Shown here piece by piece: positions 1 to 16,493 of a DNA stretch of 64,000 nucleotides (positions are counted from its first letter, which is position 1; each line of letters starts with the position of its first letter). Both the position numbers and the translations under genes were made by a program. Origin of the DNA: Microbacterium sp. 1.5R (GTDB lineage: Bacteria; Actinomycetota; Actinomycetes; Actinomycetales; Microbacteriaceae); NCBI RefSeq assembly GCF_001889265.1, contig NZ_CP018151.1:2294001-2358000 (forward strand). The letters run 5' to 3'. The notes beneath the pieces are model-generated. The model saw nothing but the letters and a program-made list of their open reading frames with translations, was not told the DNA's origin and searched no databases.

Positions 1-162
1 TAGCCGCCCGAACGAGAAGCGCCACCATCACGGTTATCGCGGTTGTACCCACCAGAACGGGGGGCACCACCATCGCGGCTGTAGCCGCCCGAACGGGGAG
101 CGCCACCATCGCGGTTGTCGCGGTTGTACCCACCAGAACGGGGGGCTCCTCCGTCACGACTG
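1..162. repeat. 81-bp tandem repeat inside the Gly/Arg-rich gene
   Basis: Two near-identical 81-bp units begin at 1 and 82, each encoding 27 residues of the form GGYSRDGGAPRS followed by GGYNRDNRDGGAPRS. Differences are single bases, for example an Ala-Ser-Arg in place of Ala-Pro-Arg. The reading frame is kept, which suggests unit expansion by slippage or unequal recombination. The array may continue left of the window. Confidence 0.8.
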
Positions 163-302
163 TAACCGCCCTCGCGGCGGGGTGCGTCGTCGCGACGCGG
201 ACCGCTGCTGCGATTCTGTTCCGAGCGTCCTCCGGAAGGTCGGTTACTGCGCGATCCCTGGTCGTCGTTGCGACGCGGACGGCGCTCTTCCTCTTCCGGC
301 AT
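1..302 (-). CDS. Gly/Arg-rich repeat protein, N-terminal part only
   Basis: The gene starts at an ATG at 302 and continues past the left edge, so only about 100 residues are visible. The start is acidic then basic (MPEEEERRPRRNDD) and is followed by Gly-Tyr-Ser/Asn-Arg-Asp-Gly-Gly-Ala-Pro-Arg-Ser repeats. The repeat unit is 27 residues (81 bp) and nearly identical at DNA level: the same word begins at position 1 and again at 82. Such RGG/GGY-like low-complexity segments often bind RNA, but no folded domain is visible here, so function is not assigned. It lies just downstream of the rrn terminator on the same strand. The reading frame and absence of stops support a real gene. Confidence 0.75.
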   Translation of the reverse strand, partial: MPEEEERRPRRNDDQGSRSNRPSGGRSEQNRSSGPRRDDAPRREGGYSRDGGAPRSGGYNRDNRDGGAPRSGGYSRDGGAPRSGGYNRDNRDGGASRSGG

Positions 303-333
303 GATGCTCCCTGTTCTAGATGTTGTTAACGCA

Positions 334-363
334 AAATGGCCACCCAACGATGGGTGGCCATTT
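334..363 (-). terminator. rrn operon terminator hairpin
   Basis: A perfect 13-bp inverted repeat (arms 334-346 and 351-363, four-base loop) lies just past the 3' end of the 5S gene. On the minus strand it is followed by a short T-rich run (TTTTGCGTT). This fits an intrinsic terminator for the rRNA operon. Confidence 0.85.
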
Positions 364-376
364 GCTTAAAAGAAGT

Positions 377-494
377 CCGGCGGTGTCCTACTCTCCCACA
401 GGGTCCCCCCTGCAGTACCATCGGCGCTGTGAGGCTTAGCTTCCGGGTTCGGAATGTAAACCGGGCGTTTCCCTCACGCTATGGCCGCCGAAAC
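377..494 (-). rRNA. rrf: 5S ribosomal RNA
   Basis: About 118 bases matching the 5S pattern on the minus strand: a 5' end reading GTTTCGGCGGCCATAGCG, and a 3' end complementary to it around 377-386. It is the last gene of the 16S-23S-5S operon, with a strong terminator directly downstream. Exact ends are estimated from the closing helix. Confidence 0.93.
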
Positions 495-543
495 ACTATT
501 GATGTTTCAATCAAACCTATAGACAAATCATTGTTGTCTGTAG

Positions 544-568
544 GGTTCTCGACCGTACATCGAGAACC
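544..568 (-). other. Hairpin in the 23S-5S spacer
   Basis: Nine-base arms 544-552 and 560-568 (GGTTCTCGA / TCGAGAACC) with a seven-base loop lie between 23S and 5S. The position suggests a processing or antitermination element in the rRNA precursor. It does not end transcription, because 5S lies beyond it. Confidence 0.5.
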
Positions 569-602
569 ACTCAGTGGACGCGTAGCACCAACAAACGGTG
601 TG

Positions 603-5640
<5,038 letters not shown>

Positions 5641-5822
5641 AAAAAAGAAATGCATACGACACCGGGAAAACGGTGACGCAGCGAGTTTGATGCTGACCAA
5701 AGAGACAAATCATTGCTGACTTTATCCGTTGCCAACCCCACAAGGAGGTTGGTCTTTGATCCAAAGGAATCTCATCCAGCCGAAGCTGAATCGAGGTTAT
5801 TTGGCATTTGACAAGTGCACGC

Positions 5823-5838
5823 TGTTGAGTTCTCAAGG
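5823..5838 (-). promoter_or_regulatory. boxA antitermination element in the 16S leader
   Basis: The minus strand reads CCTTGAGAACTCAACAG, followed by GCGTGCAC, the typical leader boxA of actinobacterial rrn operons. It lies between promoter P2 and 16S, where NusB/NusE-dependent antitermination is expected. Confidence 0.75.
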
Positions 5839-5893
5839 ATCGGATGCTCCCACGACCCAGTCATCACAACCAGGCCCGAAGGGCAACTTCTCT

Positions 5894-5921
5894 ATCTTAG
5901 CCATCCCGTCCCGCTTGTCAA
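5894..5921 (-). promoter_or_regulatory. rrn promoter P2
   Basis: Minus-strand -35 TTGACA (5916-5921) and -10 TAAGAT (5894-5899) are separated by 16 bases. This is close to the sigma70 consensus and correctly placed upstream of the leader boxA. Confidence 0.75.
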
Positions 5922-5990
5922 ATCAGCGCGCCGCGCGGATCTTGGATCCGCTGCGCAGCTCTTGACAGCCGCAGATGGGGTGGATCTCCC

Positions 5991-6019
5991 ATCCTAGACG
6001 CAGGCGTCTGTTCTCACAA
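5991..6019 (-). promoter_or_regulatory. rrn promoter P1
   Basis: Minus-strand -35 TTGTGA (6014-6019) and -10 TAGGAT (5991-5996) have a 17-base spacer. It lies about 97 bases upstream of P2, giving the tandem promoter layout common for rRNA operons. Confidence 0.6.
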
Positions 6020-6235
6020 GTGAGTGGATCGGGAGGTGGTTCTCCGCTTGAGGGGGGTGAAGCTCTCGGCTCCTCCGCTTCCCTGTGGGGCGAACAAGTA
6101 ATAAGTTACGTGGGTTCTGGGGTTCTGGCAAATCGGGCCACCACCCCCGGGCGTGTCGCCGCACCAGGTGGCAACACTTTTCCCAGTCCAGCGCCGGTAT
6201 TCCGCCGAGATCGCCGCCACGAGTACGATCGCAGC

Positions 6236-7582
6236 GTGACCCAGCTGCCGAATCGAGCCCCCTCCGCTGCTCTGTTGGACCGCGTGTGGTCCGCCCTCGG
6301 GCTCGCGCCGGTGGAGGTCGATTCCGGCGCCCCCTTCGTTCACGCCGTGCCTCTCGAGTCGCGCCTCGCGACGGCGGATCTGGCCTGGGCGAGCGTTCGG
6401 GCCGTGTGTCTGGCGGCCGGCGTCGACTCCCTCCCCGACCCCGATCGCATCGCCGTCGCGTACCGGAGCGATCGGGTGCTCACCGTCGACGGACGCGCCC
6501 CCGATGTCTGGTCCCCGTACTCGGGATTCTTCCGGGCGTCCGACGGGTGGATCCGCACCCATGGCAACTACCCCCACCACGCGATTCGCCTTCTGACCGG
6601 TCTCGGGCTCGGAATCGACGCAGCGGGCGAAGACGTCCGAGCGGCCATCCTGACTCAGTCGGCCGCCGACGCTGTCGATCGGATCGTCGATGCGGGCGGA
6701 CTCGCCGTGCCCGTGCTGCCGGAGAACCCCATCCACGACGCTCAGCTGCGGTCCGCTCCCCTGCTCCAGGTCGATCGGATGCCCTCCCCGAGCGGCGAGG
6801 AGCCGCGCCGGCGAGACGGCGACGATCGTCGTGCACCACTCACCGGCACCCGCGTGCTCGATCTCACCCGGGTGATCGCCGGTCCCGTCTGCACCCGCAC
6901 GCTCGCACTGCTGGGAGCAGACGTGCTGCGCGTCGATCCCCCGCAGCTGCCCGAGCCCGAGTGGCAGCACTTCGACACCGGTCACGGGAAGCGATCGACG
7001 CTGCTCGACGCCGGAACCGAGCGTTTCGACCAGCTGCTCGCCGAGGCTGACGTCGTCGTCCTCGGGTACCGACCGGCAGCCCTCGCGCGACTCGGCCTCT
7101 CCGCATCCGCCCTGATCGAGCGGCACCCGAGTCTGGTGATCGCCGAGCTCAGTGCGTGGGGCGACGACCACCCCTCTCGCGCAGGGTTCGACAGTCTGGT
7201 GCAAGCGGAGTCCGGGATCGCCATGATCGAGACGCCGGACGGCGACCGCCCGGGGGTCCTCCCCGCGCAGGCCCTCGATCACAGTGCCGGGTACCTGCTC
7301 GCAGCCTCGATCATCTCGCTGCTCGAGCGGCGCCGTCGAGAAGGTGGTGGCTGGGTGGTGCGCACTTCGCTGCGTCGAGTGGCCGCCGAGCTTCTCGGAA
7401 TGCCACGGTCCTCGGGATCGCGATCGGTATCGGGGTCGGAGCGGGAAAGGGTACTGGACCTCACCGCCCACACCGCGACGTTCGACGTCGCAGGGCAGAC
7501 GATCACCACGGCGCGATCGGCGCTTCCCGGCCTCGAGCTCGCCGCCCCCCATCGCTGGGGATCCGATCAGCCGCGCTGGTGA
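6236..7582 (+). CDS. CaiB/BaiF family CoA-transferase
   Basis: A protein of about 448 residues related to class III CoA-transferases, which move CoA between carboxylic acids through an aspartyl-CoA anhydride. The second half carries the family start LTGTRVLDLTRVIAGPVCTRTLALLGADVLRVDPP. It also has the conserved segment around HPSLVIAELSAWG and a Ser-Gln/Glu-rich region following AGFDSLVQAESGIA. The GTG at 6236 is chosen because upstream in-frame sequence overlaps the rrn promoter region and has no family similarity. The N-terminal 180 residues are less conserved. It is divergent from rrn and convergent with the next gene, overlapping its 3' end by 16 bases. The acyl substrate cannot be inferred. 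Confidence 0.85.
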   Translation: MTQLPNRAPSAALLDRVWSALGLAPVEVDSGAPFVHAVPLESRLATADLAWASVRAVCLAAGVDSLPDPDRIAVAYRSDRVLTVDGRAPDVWSPYSGFFRASDGWIRTHGNYPHHAIRLLTGLGLGIDAAGEDVRAAILTQSAADAVDRIVDAGGLAVPVLPENPIHDAQLRSAPLLQVDRMPSPSGEEPRRRDGDDRRAPLTGTRVLDLTRVIAGPVCTRTLALLGADVLRVDPPQLPEPEWQHFDTGHGKRSTLLDAGTERFDQLLAEADVVVLGYRPAALARLGLSASALIERHPSLVIAELSAWGDDHPSRAGFDSLVQAESGIAMIETPDGDRPGVLPAQALDHSAGYLLAASIISLLERRRREGGGWVVRTSLRRVAAELLGMPRSSGSRSVSGSERERVLDLTAHTATFDVAGQTITTARSALPGLELAAPHRWGSDQPRW

Positions 7583-8364
7583 ATGCGTCGGAACACCGGC
7601 AGCGACAGACAGAGCACGAGAGTGAGCACGCCCCACAGAGCGCACGCCGGCGGCAGCATCCGGTAGGCCAGATGCTGGTAGGTGAACTCCTCGGTGAACG
7701 GCCCGTAGCCGGCGTAGCCGAGGGCCCACGCCGTGATCAGCACCACGGGAAGTGACAGCCACCAGGCGATTCGGACGCCCGAAGGCAGCACGCGGTCGAC
7801 TCGTTCGAGGGGAACAGCGCGGTTCACCCGGAGAATCCCCCAGATCCCGATGACGAGCAGGCCGATCACGCTCGAGCCGTACTGCAGCCACTTGTATCCG
7901 GTGAACGGCCCCCACACATCGTCGAGCGCGGGAAGCACATCGACGCCCCAACGCCCCTCGTGCGTGAAGAGATCCCAGACGATGTGCGACAGCACTCCCA
8001 GCACCAGCGATGCCGCGAGCATCGCCGGGTACAGCCGATCTCGAGCACCGACGCCGACGGCGGCTCGGGCCGCTTCGACGCCGGACTGCGACCAGTCGGC
8101 AGGGACCCGGCGAGCCAGCCAGAGCGGAGAGAGCTCACCGACGGCCGGACGCAGCACGACGCGCCACAGCAGGAACAGCACGAAAGCGACCAGCGCGGTC
8201 CACACGACGTTGCCGAATGAGTGGGTGAACGAGTACGGGAGGCCGACCCCGCGGATGAACAGCGGAAGGTCGGGCGTCATGGCGCCGATCGCGATCGCGG
8301 CGGGCACGAGCGGCGTGCGGATGAACGGGAGGGCGACCACTGCATGACTCGGCGTGAACGGCAT
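7567..8364 (-). CDS. DUF4184 family membrane protein
   Basis: A 265-residue integral membrane protein that starts MPFTPSHAVVALPFIR, the hallmark opening of DUF4184. That opening carries the conserved H and is followed by a D/P pair in MTPDLPLF. About six hydrophobic segments are visible, plus the conserved HIVWDLFTHEG motif in the middle, which resembles the metal-dependent membrane hydrolase (YdjM/LexA-regulated) superfamily. No substrate is known. It lies downstream of tyrS on the same strand, but a hairpin between them suggests separate transcription. Confidence 0.85.
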   Translation of the reverse strand: MPFTPSHAVVALPFIRTPLVPAAIAIGAMTPDLPLFIRGVGLPYSFTHSFGNVVWTALVAFVLFLLWRVVLRPAVGELSPLWLARRVPADWSQSGVEAARAAVGVGARDRLYPAMLAASLVLGVLSHIVWDLFTHEGRWGVDVLPALDDVWGPFTGYKWLQYGSSVIGLLVIGIWGILRVNRAVPLERVDRVLPSGVRIAWWLSLPVVLITAWALGYAGYGPFTEEFTYQHLAYRMLPPACALWGVLTLVLCLSLPVFRRIHQRG

Positions 8365-8399
8365 CGGCAGGCTCCTGTCGAGTGTGAACGGTGGAAGCG

Positions 8400-8439
8400 T
8401 GACGGCGGCCGTCCGAGGACTCTCAGACGACCGCCGTCA
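8400..8439 (-). terminator. tyrS terminator hairpin
   Basis: Inverted repeat TGACGGCGG / CCGCCGTCA (arms 8400-8408 and 8431-8439), with further pairing inside the loop (GTC/GAC). It lies directly after the tyrS stop codon. Confidence 0.65.
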
Positions 8440-8458
8440 GGCGATCAGGGTCGGATGT

Positions 8459-9760
8459 TCACGCGAGGAAGACACCTGCGAGGGTCTTCTTGCCGCGGCG
8501 GAGCACGGACACCCCACCGGGCAGAGATCCCTTGACGGTGGCTGCATCGTCTTCCACACGCGATCCGTCGAGCGACACTCCACCCTGGCTGATCGCGCGT
8601 CGCGCTTCGGACGAGCTGGAGACCAATCCCGTGGCGACGAGCGCATCGACCACCGATGACCCGGAATCGACCGTCGCGTTCGGCAGCTCTTCGAGCGCCG
8701 TGCGCAAGGTCGACGCGTCGAGGGCAGTCAGGTCGCCCTGTCCGAACAGGGCCTCGGATGCCGCGATCACCGCAGCGGCCGCATCGATGCCGTGCACGGT
8801 GGCGACGACCTCGAGCGCGAGACGCTTCTGTGCGGCGCGACGGAAGGGCTCGGACTCGACCAGCGCCTCGTACTCCTCGATCTCGGCGCGGGTGAGGAAG
8901 GTGAAGACCTTCAGCCTGCCGATCACGTCGGCATCCGCGGTGCTCAGCCAGAACTGGTACATCCGGTACGGACTGCACATCTCGGGGTCGAGCCAGATGG
9001 CGTTCCCCTCGCTCTTGCCGAACTTGGTCCCGTCGCTGTTCGTGATCAGCGGTGTGCCGATCGCGTGCGCCGACGCACCCTCGGCACGACGGATGAGGTC
9101 GGTGCCGCTGGTCAGGTTCCCCCATTGGTCGGAGCCGCCGGTCTGCAGGACGCAGTCGTACTGACGGTAGAGCTCGAGGAAGTCCATCCCCTGCAGGATC
9201 TGGTAGCTGAACTCCGTGTAGCTGATGCCCTCGTCGGAGTTCAGTCGCGCGGCGACCGCATCCTTCTTGAGCATGGTCCCGACGCGGTAGTGCTTGCCGA
9301 TCTCCCGCAGGAAGTCGATCGCCGACAGCGGCGCCGTCCAATCGAGATTGTTGACGATGCGGGCGGCGTTCTCGCCCTCGAAGCTCAGGTAGCGCTCGAC
9401 CTGCGTCCGCAGGCGTCCCACCCACTCCTCGACGGTCTCGCGAGTGTTGAGCGTGCGCTCGGCCGTGGGGCGCGGGTCGCCGATCAGACCGGTGGAGCCG
9501 CCGACGAGACCGAGCGGCTTGTGGCCGGCGAGCTGGATGCGACGCAACGTCAGCAGCTGCACCAGGTTGCCCAGATGCAGGCTGGGAGCAGTCGGATCGA
9601 AGCCGCAGTAATACGTGATCGGGTCCCCGGCGAGAAGGGCGCGCAGCGCCTCCTGGTCAGTGGACACGTGGACGAGGCCGCGCCACAGCAGTTCGTCCCA
9701 CACGTTCTCGAACGTGGGGTCGATCGCCGGCGGGGCGGTCGTCAGAGCGGTATTCGACAC
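8459..9760 (-). CDS. tyrS: Tyrosyl-tRNA synthetase
   Basis: Charges tRNA-Tyr with tyrosine in the cytoplasm. Class I signatures are clear: YYCGFDPTAPSLHLGNL (HIGH-type) near the N-terminus, the tyrosine-binding GGSDQWGN, and TKFGKSEGN (KMSKS-type). A C-terminal S4-like RNA-binding domain contains SSEARRAISQGGVSLDG. The GTG at 9760 gives about 433 residues, the usual bacterial length. A further in-frame upstream start would add 52 residues unlike the family and overlap the next gene, so it is rejected. Confidence 0.95.
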   Translation of the reverse strand: MSNTALTTAPPAIDPTFENVWDELLWRGLVHVSTDQEALRALLAGDPITYYCGFDPTAPSLHLGNLVQLLTLRRIQLAGHKPLGLVGGSTGLIGDPRPTAERTLNTRETVEEWVGRLRTQVERYLSFEGENAARIVNNLDWTAPLSAIDFLREIGKHYRVGTMLKKDAVAARLNSDEGISYTEFSYQILQGMDFLELYRQYDCVLQTGGSDQWGNLTSGTDLIRRAEGASAHAIGTPLITNSDGTKFGKSEGNAIWLDPEMCSPYRMYQFWLSTADADVIGRLKVFTFLTRAEIEEYEALVESEPFRRAAQKRLALEVVATVHGIDAAAAVIAASEALFGQGDLTALDASTLRTALEELPNATVDSGSSVVDALVATGLVSSSSEARRAISQGGVSLDGSRVEDDAATVKGSLPGGVSVLRRGKKTLAGVFLA

Positions 9761-9812
9761 GCGCCCCAGGCTATCAGCGGTGAGGGTCGGTGAATCGCCG
9801 GGCCGCCGTGGA

Positions 9813-10661
9813 TCAGGTGTGCGCCGCCCACCACACGAGGAACGCCGCGCCCAACCCGATGACCCAGCTGACGAGACTGCCGACGAGGAAGTACTCGGCC
9901 CTGGCACCTGTCTCACCGTCGCGGGAGATCTCAGGGAAGCGCACGATCCCCTTCGCCGCCAGCATCGCGGCGAGGATCGGATACGCCGCAGCCAGGGTGA
10001 GCAGCATCACCAGGATGCGCTCGAGCGGGCCGATCAGTCGACCGCCCTTGAATCCCGCGCGCGGGTCGCGCAGAGCCGTGGCTTCATCCGGTCGGCCCGG
10101 CTTGTCCGCCATCGTGGCGTCGGTCGACTCCCTGCCGCCGATCGCGTCGCCGGGCGTGGTGGCCTCGGGCGCCGCAGGTTCCGCGTCGACCTCGTCGCGC
10201 ATCGCCGATCGACGCAGTTCAGCCGGTCGCCAGGTGTGCTCACCGTCGAGCGCTGCGCGCACCACGAGGTTCGCCGACTCGAGGAGGAAGACCCCGGTGC
10301 CGAGCGTCAGGATCGCAAGATCGAACGGGACGTCGCCGAACGGTGAACGGAGGTTCCACACGGTGCCGATCAGGCCGGGATCAGTGCGCGCCCCCAGCCA
10401 TACGACCGATCCGATACTCAGGAGACCGAGCAGCACCGCGGGCCAGAACCCGAGCGGTGCGCGGCGCTCCGACGGCATGCACCAGACCCAGAGCGCTCCG
10501 ACCACGAGCCCTGCGAGCATGGGCAGCAGCGCGTCGCTCACGCTGCCGAGCAGCAGGAACATCACGGCCACCGTCAGGTACCCGGCCCATCGATGCGGAG
10601 CGAACTGGCGGACGAGATCGGCGGATCCGACCGCGAGCAGGATGAATCCGGCGACGATCAT
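9813..10661 (-). CDS. Polytopic membrane protein coupled to SatD
   Basis: A 282-residue protein with about six or seven hydrophobic helices: a cluster of five in the first 140 residues, then a polar linker of about 80 residues rich in Asp/Glu/Ala, then two C-terminal helices (RILVMLLTLAAAYPILAAMLA and a final VSWVIGLGAAFLVWW). The ATG overlaps the stop of the SatD gene by four bases, so translation is likely coupled. I do not recognise the family with certainty; the pairing with SatD suggests a partner role. No enzyme motif is visible. Confidence 0.75.
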   Translation of the reverse strand: MIVAGFILLAVGSADLVRQFAPHRWAGYLTVAVMFLLLGSVSDALLPMLAGLVVGALWVWCMPSERRAPLGFWPAVLLGLLSIGSVVWLGARTDPGLIGTVWNLRSPFGDVPFDLAILTLGTGVFLLESANLVVRAALDGEHTWRPAELRRSAMRDEVDAEPAAPEATTPGDAIGGRESTDATMADKPGRPDEATALRDPRAGFKGGRLIGPLERILVMLLTLAAAYPILAAMLAAKGIVRFPEISRDGETGARAEYFLVGSLVSWVIGLGAAFLVWWAAHT

Positions 10662-11302
10662 GCGCTCGCTCCCCTCAGCGCGACCGCACCTTCGATGAGT
10701 GCGGCGCTGCCAGCGTTGCGCAACGACTTCGAGACGCTGGGCTGCGAGATGCCCTCTTCGGCGGCGAGGTCGTGCTGCGATCTGCCGACCATCCGTCCGT
10801 AGGTGAGGCGGCGCTCGCGCTCGTTCATGGCGCCGACCAGCTCGTCGCGGACGAGGAGGTAGGCGTTCGATGCTGCGATCACGCTCTCCATGACCTCATC
10901 CTGCCCCGGGGCTCCGACAATCCAGATCCGGGTGCGCGGCACGGTGCGTGCCTCTCTCGCGTGGACGGTCTCGATCGCCGCGCGCGCCGCATACCACCCC
11001 GGCCCGTCGGCGAGCTCGCCGTGGACGGAGTCGACGGTGCGCACCTCGCCGATCCCGATGCCGAAACGGAAGGCGATGCCGTCGGGAAGAGCGAGCTGGA
11101 TCATGAGAAGCGACACCAGAGCGTCTTCGAGCCGAAGATAGACACCCTGCTGCTCATCCCCCACCGTGGGGGTGAGCGGGTGATGTGCCAGAGGCAGGTC
11201 GGCCTCCACCCGAGCGATCGTGTCATCGAGCACGCGCTGCGCCGCGGTGCGATCGTCGAGCTTGCGCGATCCCACGATGTCGGCGAGTACGGCGATGACC
11301 AT
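10658..11302 (-). CDS. SatD family protein
   Basis: A 214-residue protein that starts MVIAVLADIVGSRKLDDR, the characteristic N-terminus of the SatD family (named from a Streptococcus mutans acid-tolerance locus). The middle contains GDEQQGVY and FRFGIGIGEV. The C-terminus contains a clear helix-turn-helix: HDLAAEEGISQPSVSKSLR. This suggests a DNA-binding or regulatory activity, though the molecular function of the family is not established. It forms a two-gene unit with the downstream membrane protein. An inverted repeat sits directly upstream of its start codon. Confidence 0.85.
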   Translation of the reverse strand: MVIAVLADIVGSRKLDDRTAAQRVLDDTIARVEADLPLAHHPLTPTVGDEQQGVYLRLEDALVSLLMIQLALPDGIAFRFGIGIGEVRTVDSVHGELADGPGWYAARAAIETVHAREARTVPRTRIWIVGAPGQDEVMESVIAASNAYLLVRDELVGAMNERERRLTYGRMVGRSQHDLAAEEGISQPSVSKSLRNAGSAALIEGAVALRGASA

Positions 11303-11318
11303 GTGATAACCGTATCAC
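11303..11318 (-). promoter_or_regulatory. Inverted repeat at the satD start, possible operator
   Basis: GTGATA-ACCG-TATCAC (16 bp) is immediately adjacent to the SatD ATG, inside a short AT-rich divergent promoter region (11303-11361). The position would let a bound repressor, perhaps SatD itself through its HTH, block initiation. This is inference from position only. Confidence 0.4.
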
Positions 11319-11361
11319 GAATAACTGTTGCTTATGCCCTATTAGGTTATATGCTCGGAAC

Positions 11362-11961
11362 ATGCCTGAATCAGACATCATCCGGTGGGACGAAGGTTCC
11401 TGGACCCACCCGCCCGCCGCACTCACCACGATCTCCGCCGACGGGGTCGAGCACCTGGACGTGACCGCCGCGGAAGGCAGCGACGCCTGGCGACACACGG
11501 CGTACGGATTCGTCCACGACACCGAGCACGCGCTGCTGGCTCCCCTGGCCGTGGGCGAGGCGATGGACGTCTCATTCCGCGCGCCATGGGACGGCCAGTT
11601 CGACCAGGCAGGAGTCTTCGTGCGCATCGACGACGAGCACTGGATCAAAGCGGGCATCGAGTACGCCGACGAGCACCTCGGACTCGGCGCCGTCGTCACC
11701 GACATCCGCTCCGACTGGTCCGTCGGATACGTCGACGACTGGCACGGCCGAGAGATCACCGTCCGCGTGAGCCGGTGGCCGGACGCGGTGATCGTGCGTG
11801 CACGCGCGGACGACGAGGACTGGCGACTGGTTCGCGTCGCTCCGTTCACCGGCGACGCCGCTGCATCCGCCGGCCCGTTCCTCGCCGGTCCGACGCACGC
11901 GGGACTCGTCGTGCGCTTCACCCGGTGGACGAGGTCGACCGCCGACGTCGCGCTGCACTGA
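11362..11961 (+). CDS. DUF1349 family protein (concanavalin-like fold)
   Basis: A 199-residue cytoplasmic protein of the DUF1349 / regulation-of-enolase-1 type, with a predicted jelly-roll fold. Visible conserved elements are the central QFDQAGVFVRIDDEHWIKAGIEY strand pair, LGAVVTDIRSDWSVG, and the closing AGPFLAGPTHAGLVVRFTRW. There are no catalytic motifs. Members of this family are often annotated as glucanase-like, but a biochemical role is unproven. It is divergent from satD and convergent with argH. Confidence 0.85.
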   Translation: MPESDIIRWDEGSWTHPPAALTTISADGVEHLDVTAAEGSDAWRHTAYGFVHDTEHALLAPLAVGEAMDVSFRAPWDGQFDQAGVFVRIDDEHWIKAGIEYADEHLGLGAVVTDIRSDWSVGYVDDWHGREITVRVSRWPDAVIVRARADDEDWRLVRVAPFTGDAAASAGPFLAGPTHAGLVVRFTRWTRSTADVALH

Positions 11962-12011
11962 GGAGCCCCGCCGGTCGCCGCACATCGCGTCGACCGGCGG
12001 TGCACAACCGA

Positions 12012-15575
<3,564 letters not shown>

Positions 15576-15579
<4 letters not shown>

Positions 15580-16493
15580 GCGTTCATCCCTGCGCTTCCC
15601 AAGACCACTTCAGTTCCGATCCCCTTGCTGGTGAAGAGTTCGACGAGCACCGAGTGCGGCACGCGTCCGTCGATGATCGCGGCGGCATCAACGCCGCCTT
15701 CGATCGCATCCAGGCAGGCCTTCATCTTCGGGATCATGCCGGATTCGAGTGTCGGCAGCATCTCGATGAGAGCCTCCGAGGTGAGGTGCGACACGAGCGA
15801 GTCGCGGTTGGGCCAGTCGGCATAGAGCCCCGGCACGTCGGTGAGGATGACGAGCTTGCGAGCGTTGAGCGCCACGGCGAGGGCTGCCGCCGCGGCATCC
15901 GCGTTCACGTTGAGCGACTGGCCGGGGTGATCGAGGTCGGGCGCGATGCTCGAGACGACAGGCACGCGTCCCGCCGCGAGGTGATCGAGCACGGGCGTCG
16001 GGTCGACCTCCACGACGTCGCCGACGCGTCCGAGGTCGATCTCCTCGCCGTCGATCACGACACCGCGACGACGACCGCCGAACAGGCCGGCGTCCTCCCC
16101 GCTCAGCCCGGTGGCGATCGGACCGTGCGAGTTGATCTTCGAGACGAGCTGCGGGTTCACCTGGCCGGTGAGGACCATGCGCACGACGCTGATCGCCTCG
16201 GTGTTGGTGACCCGGTAGCCGCCCTTGAACTCGCTCGGGATCTCGAGTCGCTGGAGCATGTCGGAGATCTGCGGTCCGCCGCCGTGCACGACGACCGGCA
16301 GCACGCCGACGTAGCGCAGGTACGCGATGTCCTGTGCGAACGCCTCCTGCAGCTCGTCGGAGACCATCGCATTGCCGCCGTACTTGACGACGACGATCTG
16401 GTCGCGGAACTTCTTCAGCCACGGGAGCGACTCGATGAGCGTCGCGGCCTTCACGGCGGCGACGTCCGGGGTGGTGTCCTGAATGTCGGTCAT
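15576..16493 (-). CDS. argB: Acetylglutamate kinase
   Basis: Phosphorylates N-acetylglutamate, usually the arginine-feedback step. Amino-acid kinase motifs: VVKYGGNAM near residue 35, [27 protein letters not shown] and [12 protein letters not shown]. The ATG at 16493 overlaps the argJ stop by four bases and gives 305 residues, the usual size. An N-terminal extension of about 20 residues before the kinase core is similar to arginine-sensitive forms, so feedback control is plausible. Confidence 0.97.

Larger units (their letters stand above)
5641..6235 (-). other. rrn leader and promoter region
   Basis: A 595-bp gap between the 16S 5' end and the divergent CoA-transferase gene. The minus strand carries a leader of about 250 bases with a boxA motif, then two sigma70-like promoters (near 5894-5921 and 5991-6019). 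Nothing convincing as a protein gene is present: the longer frames here lack a ribosome-binding site and run into the rrn promoters. Confidence 0.75.

Noticed and set aside
1..162. CRISPR-like spacing of repeats at the left edge
   Set aside because: The repeats are contiguous, in frame and encode a Gly/Arg-rich protein; there are no unique spacers and no cas genes.
6014..7951. A 645-residue minus-strand reading frame opposite the CoA-transferase
   Set aside because: It is Arg/Gly/Ser-rich with no known domain, runs across the rrn promoters and the end of the DUF4184 gene, and is the shadow of a real plus-strand gene in high-GC DNA.
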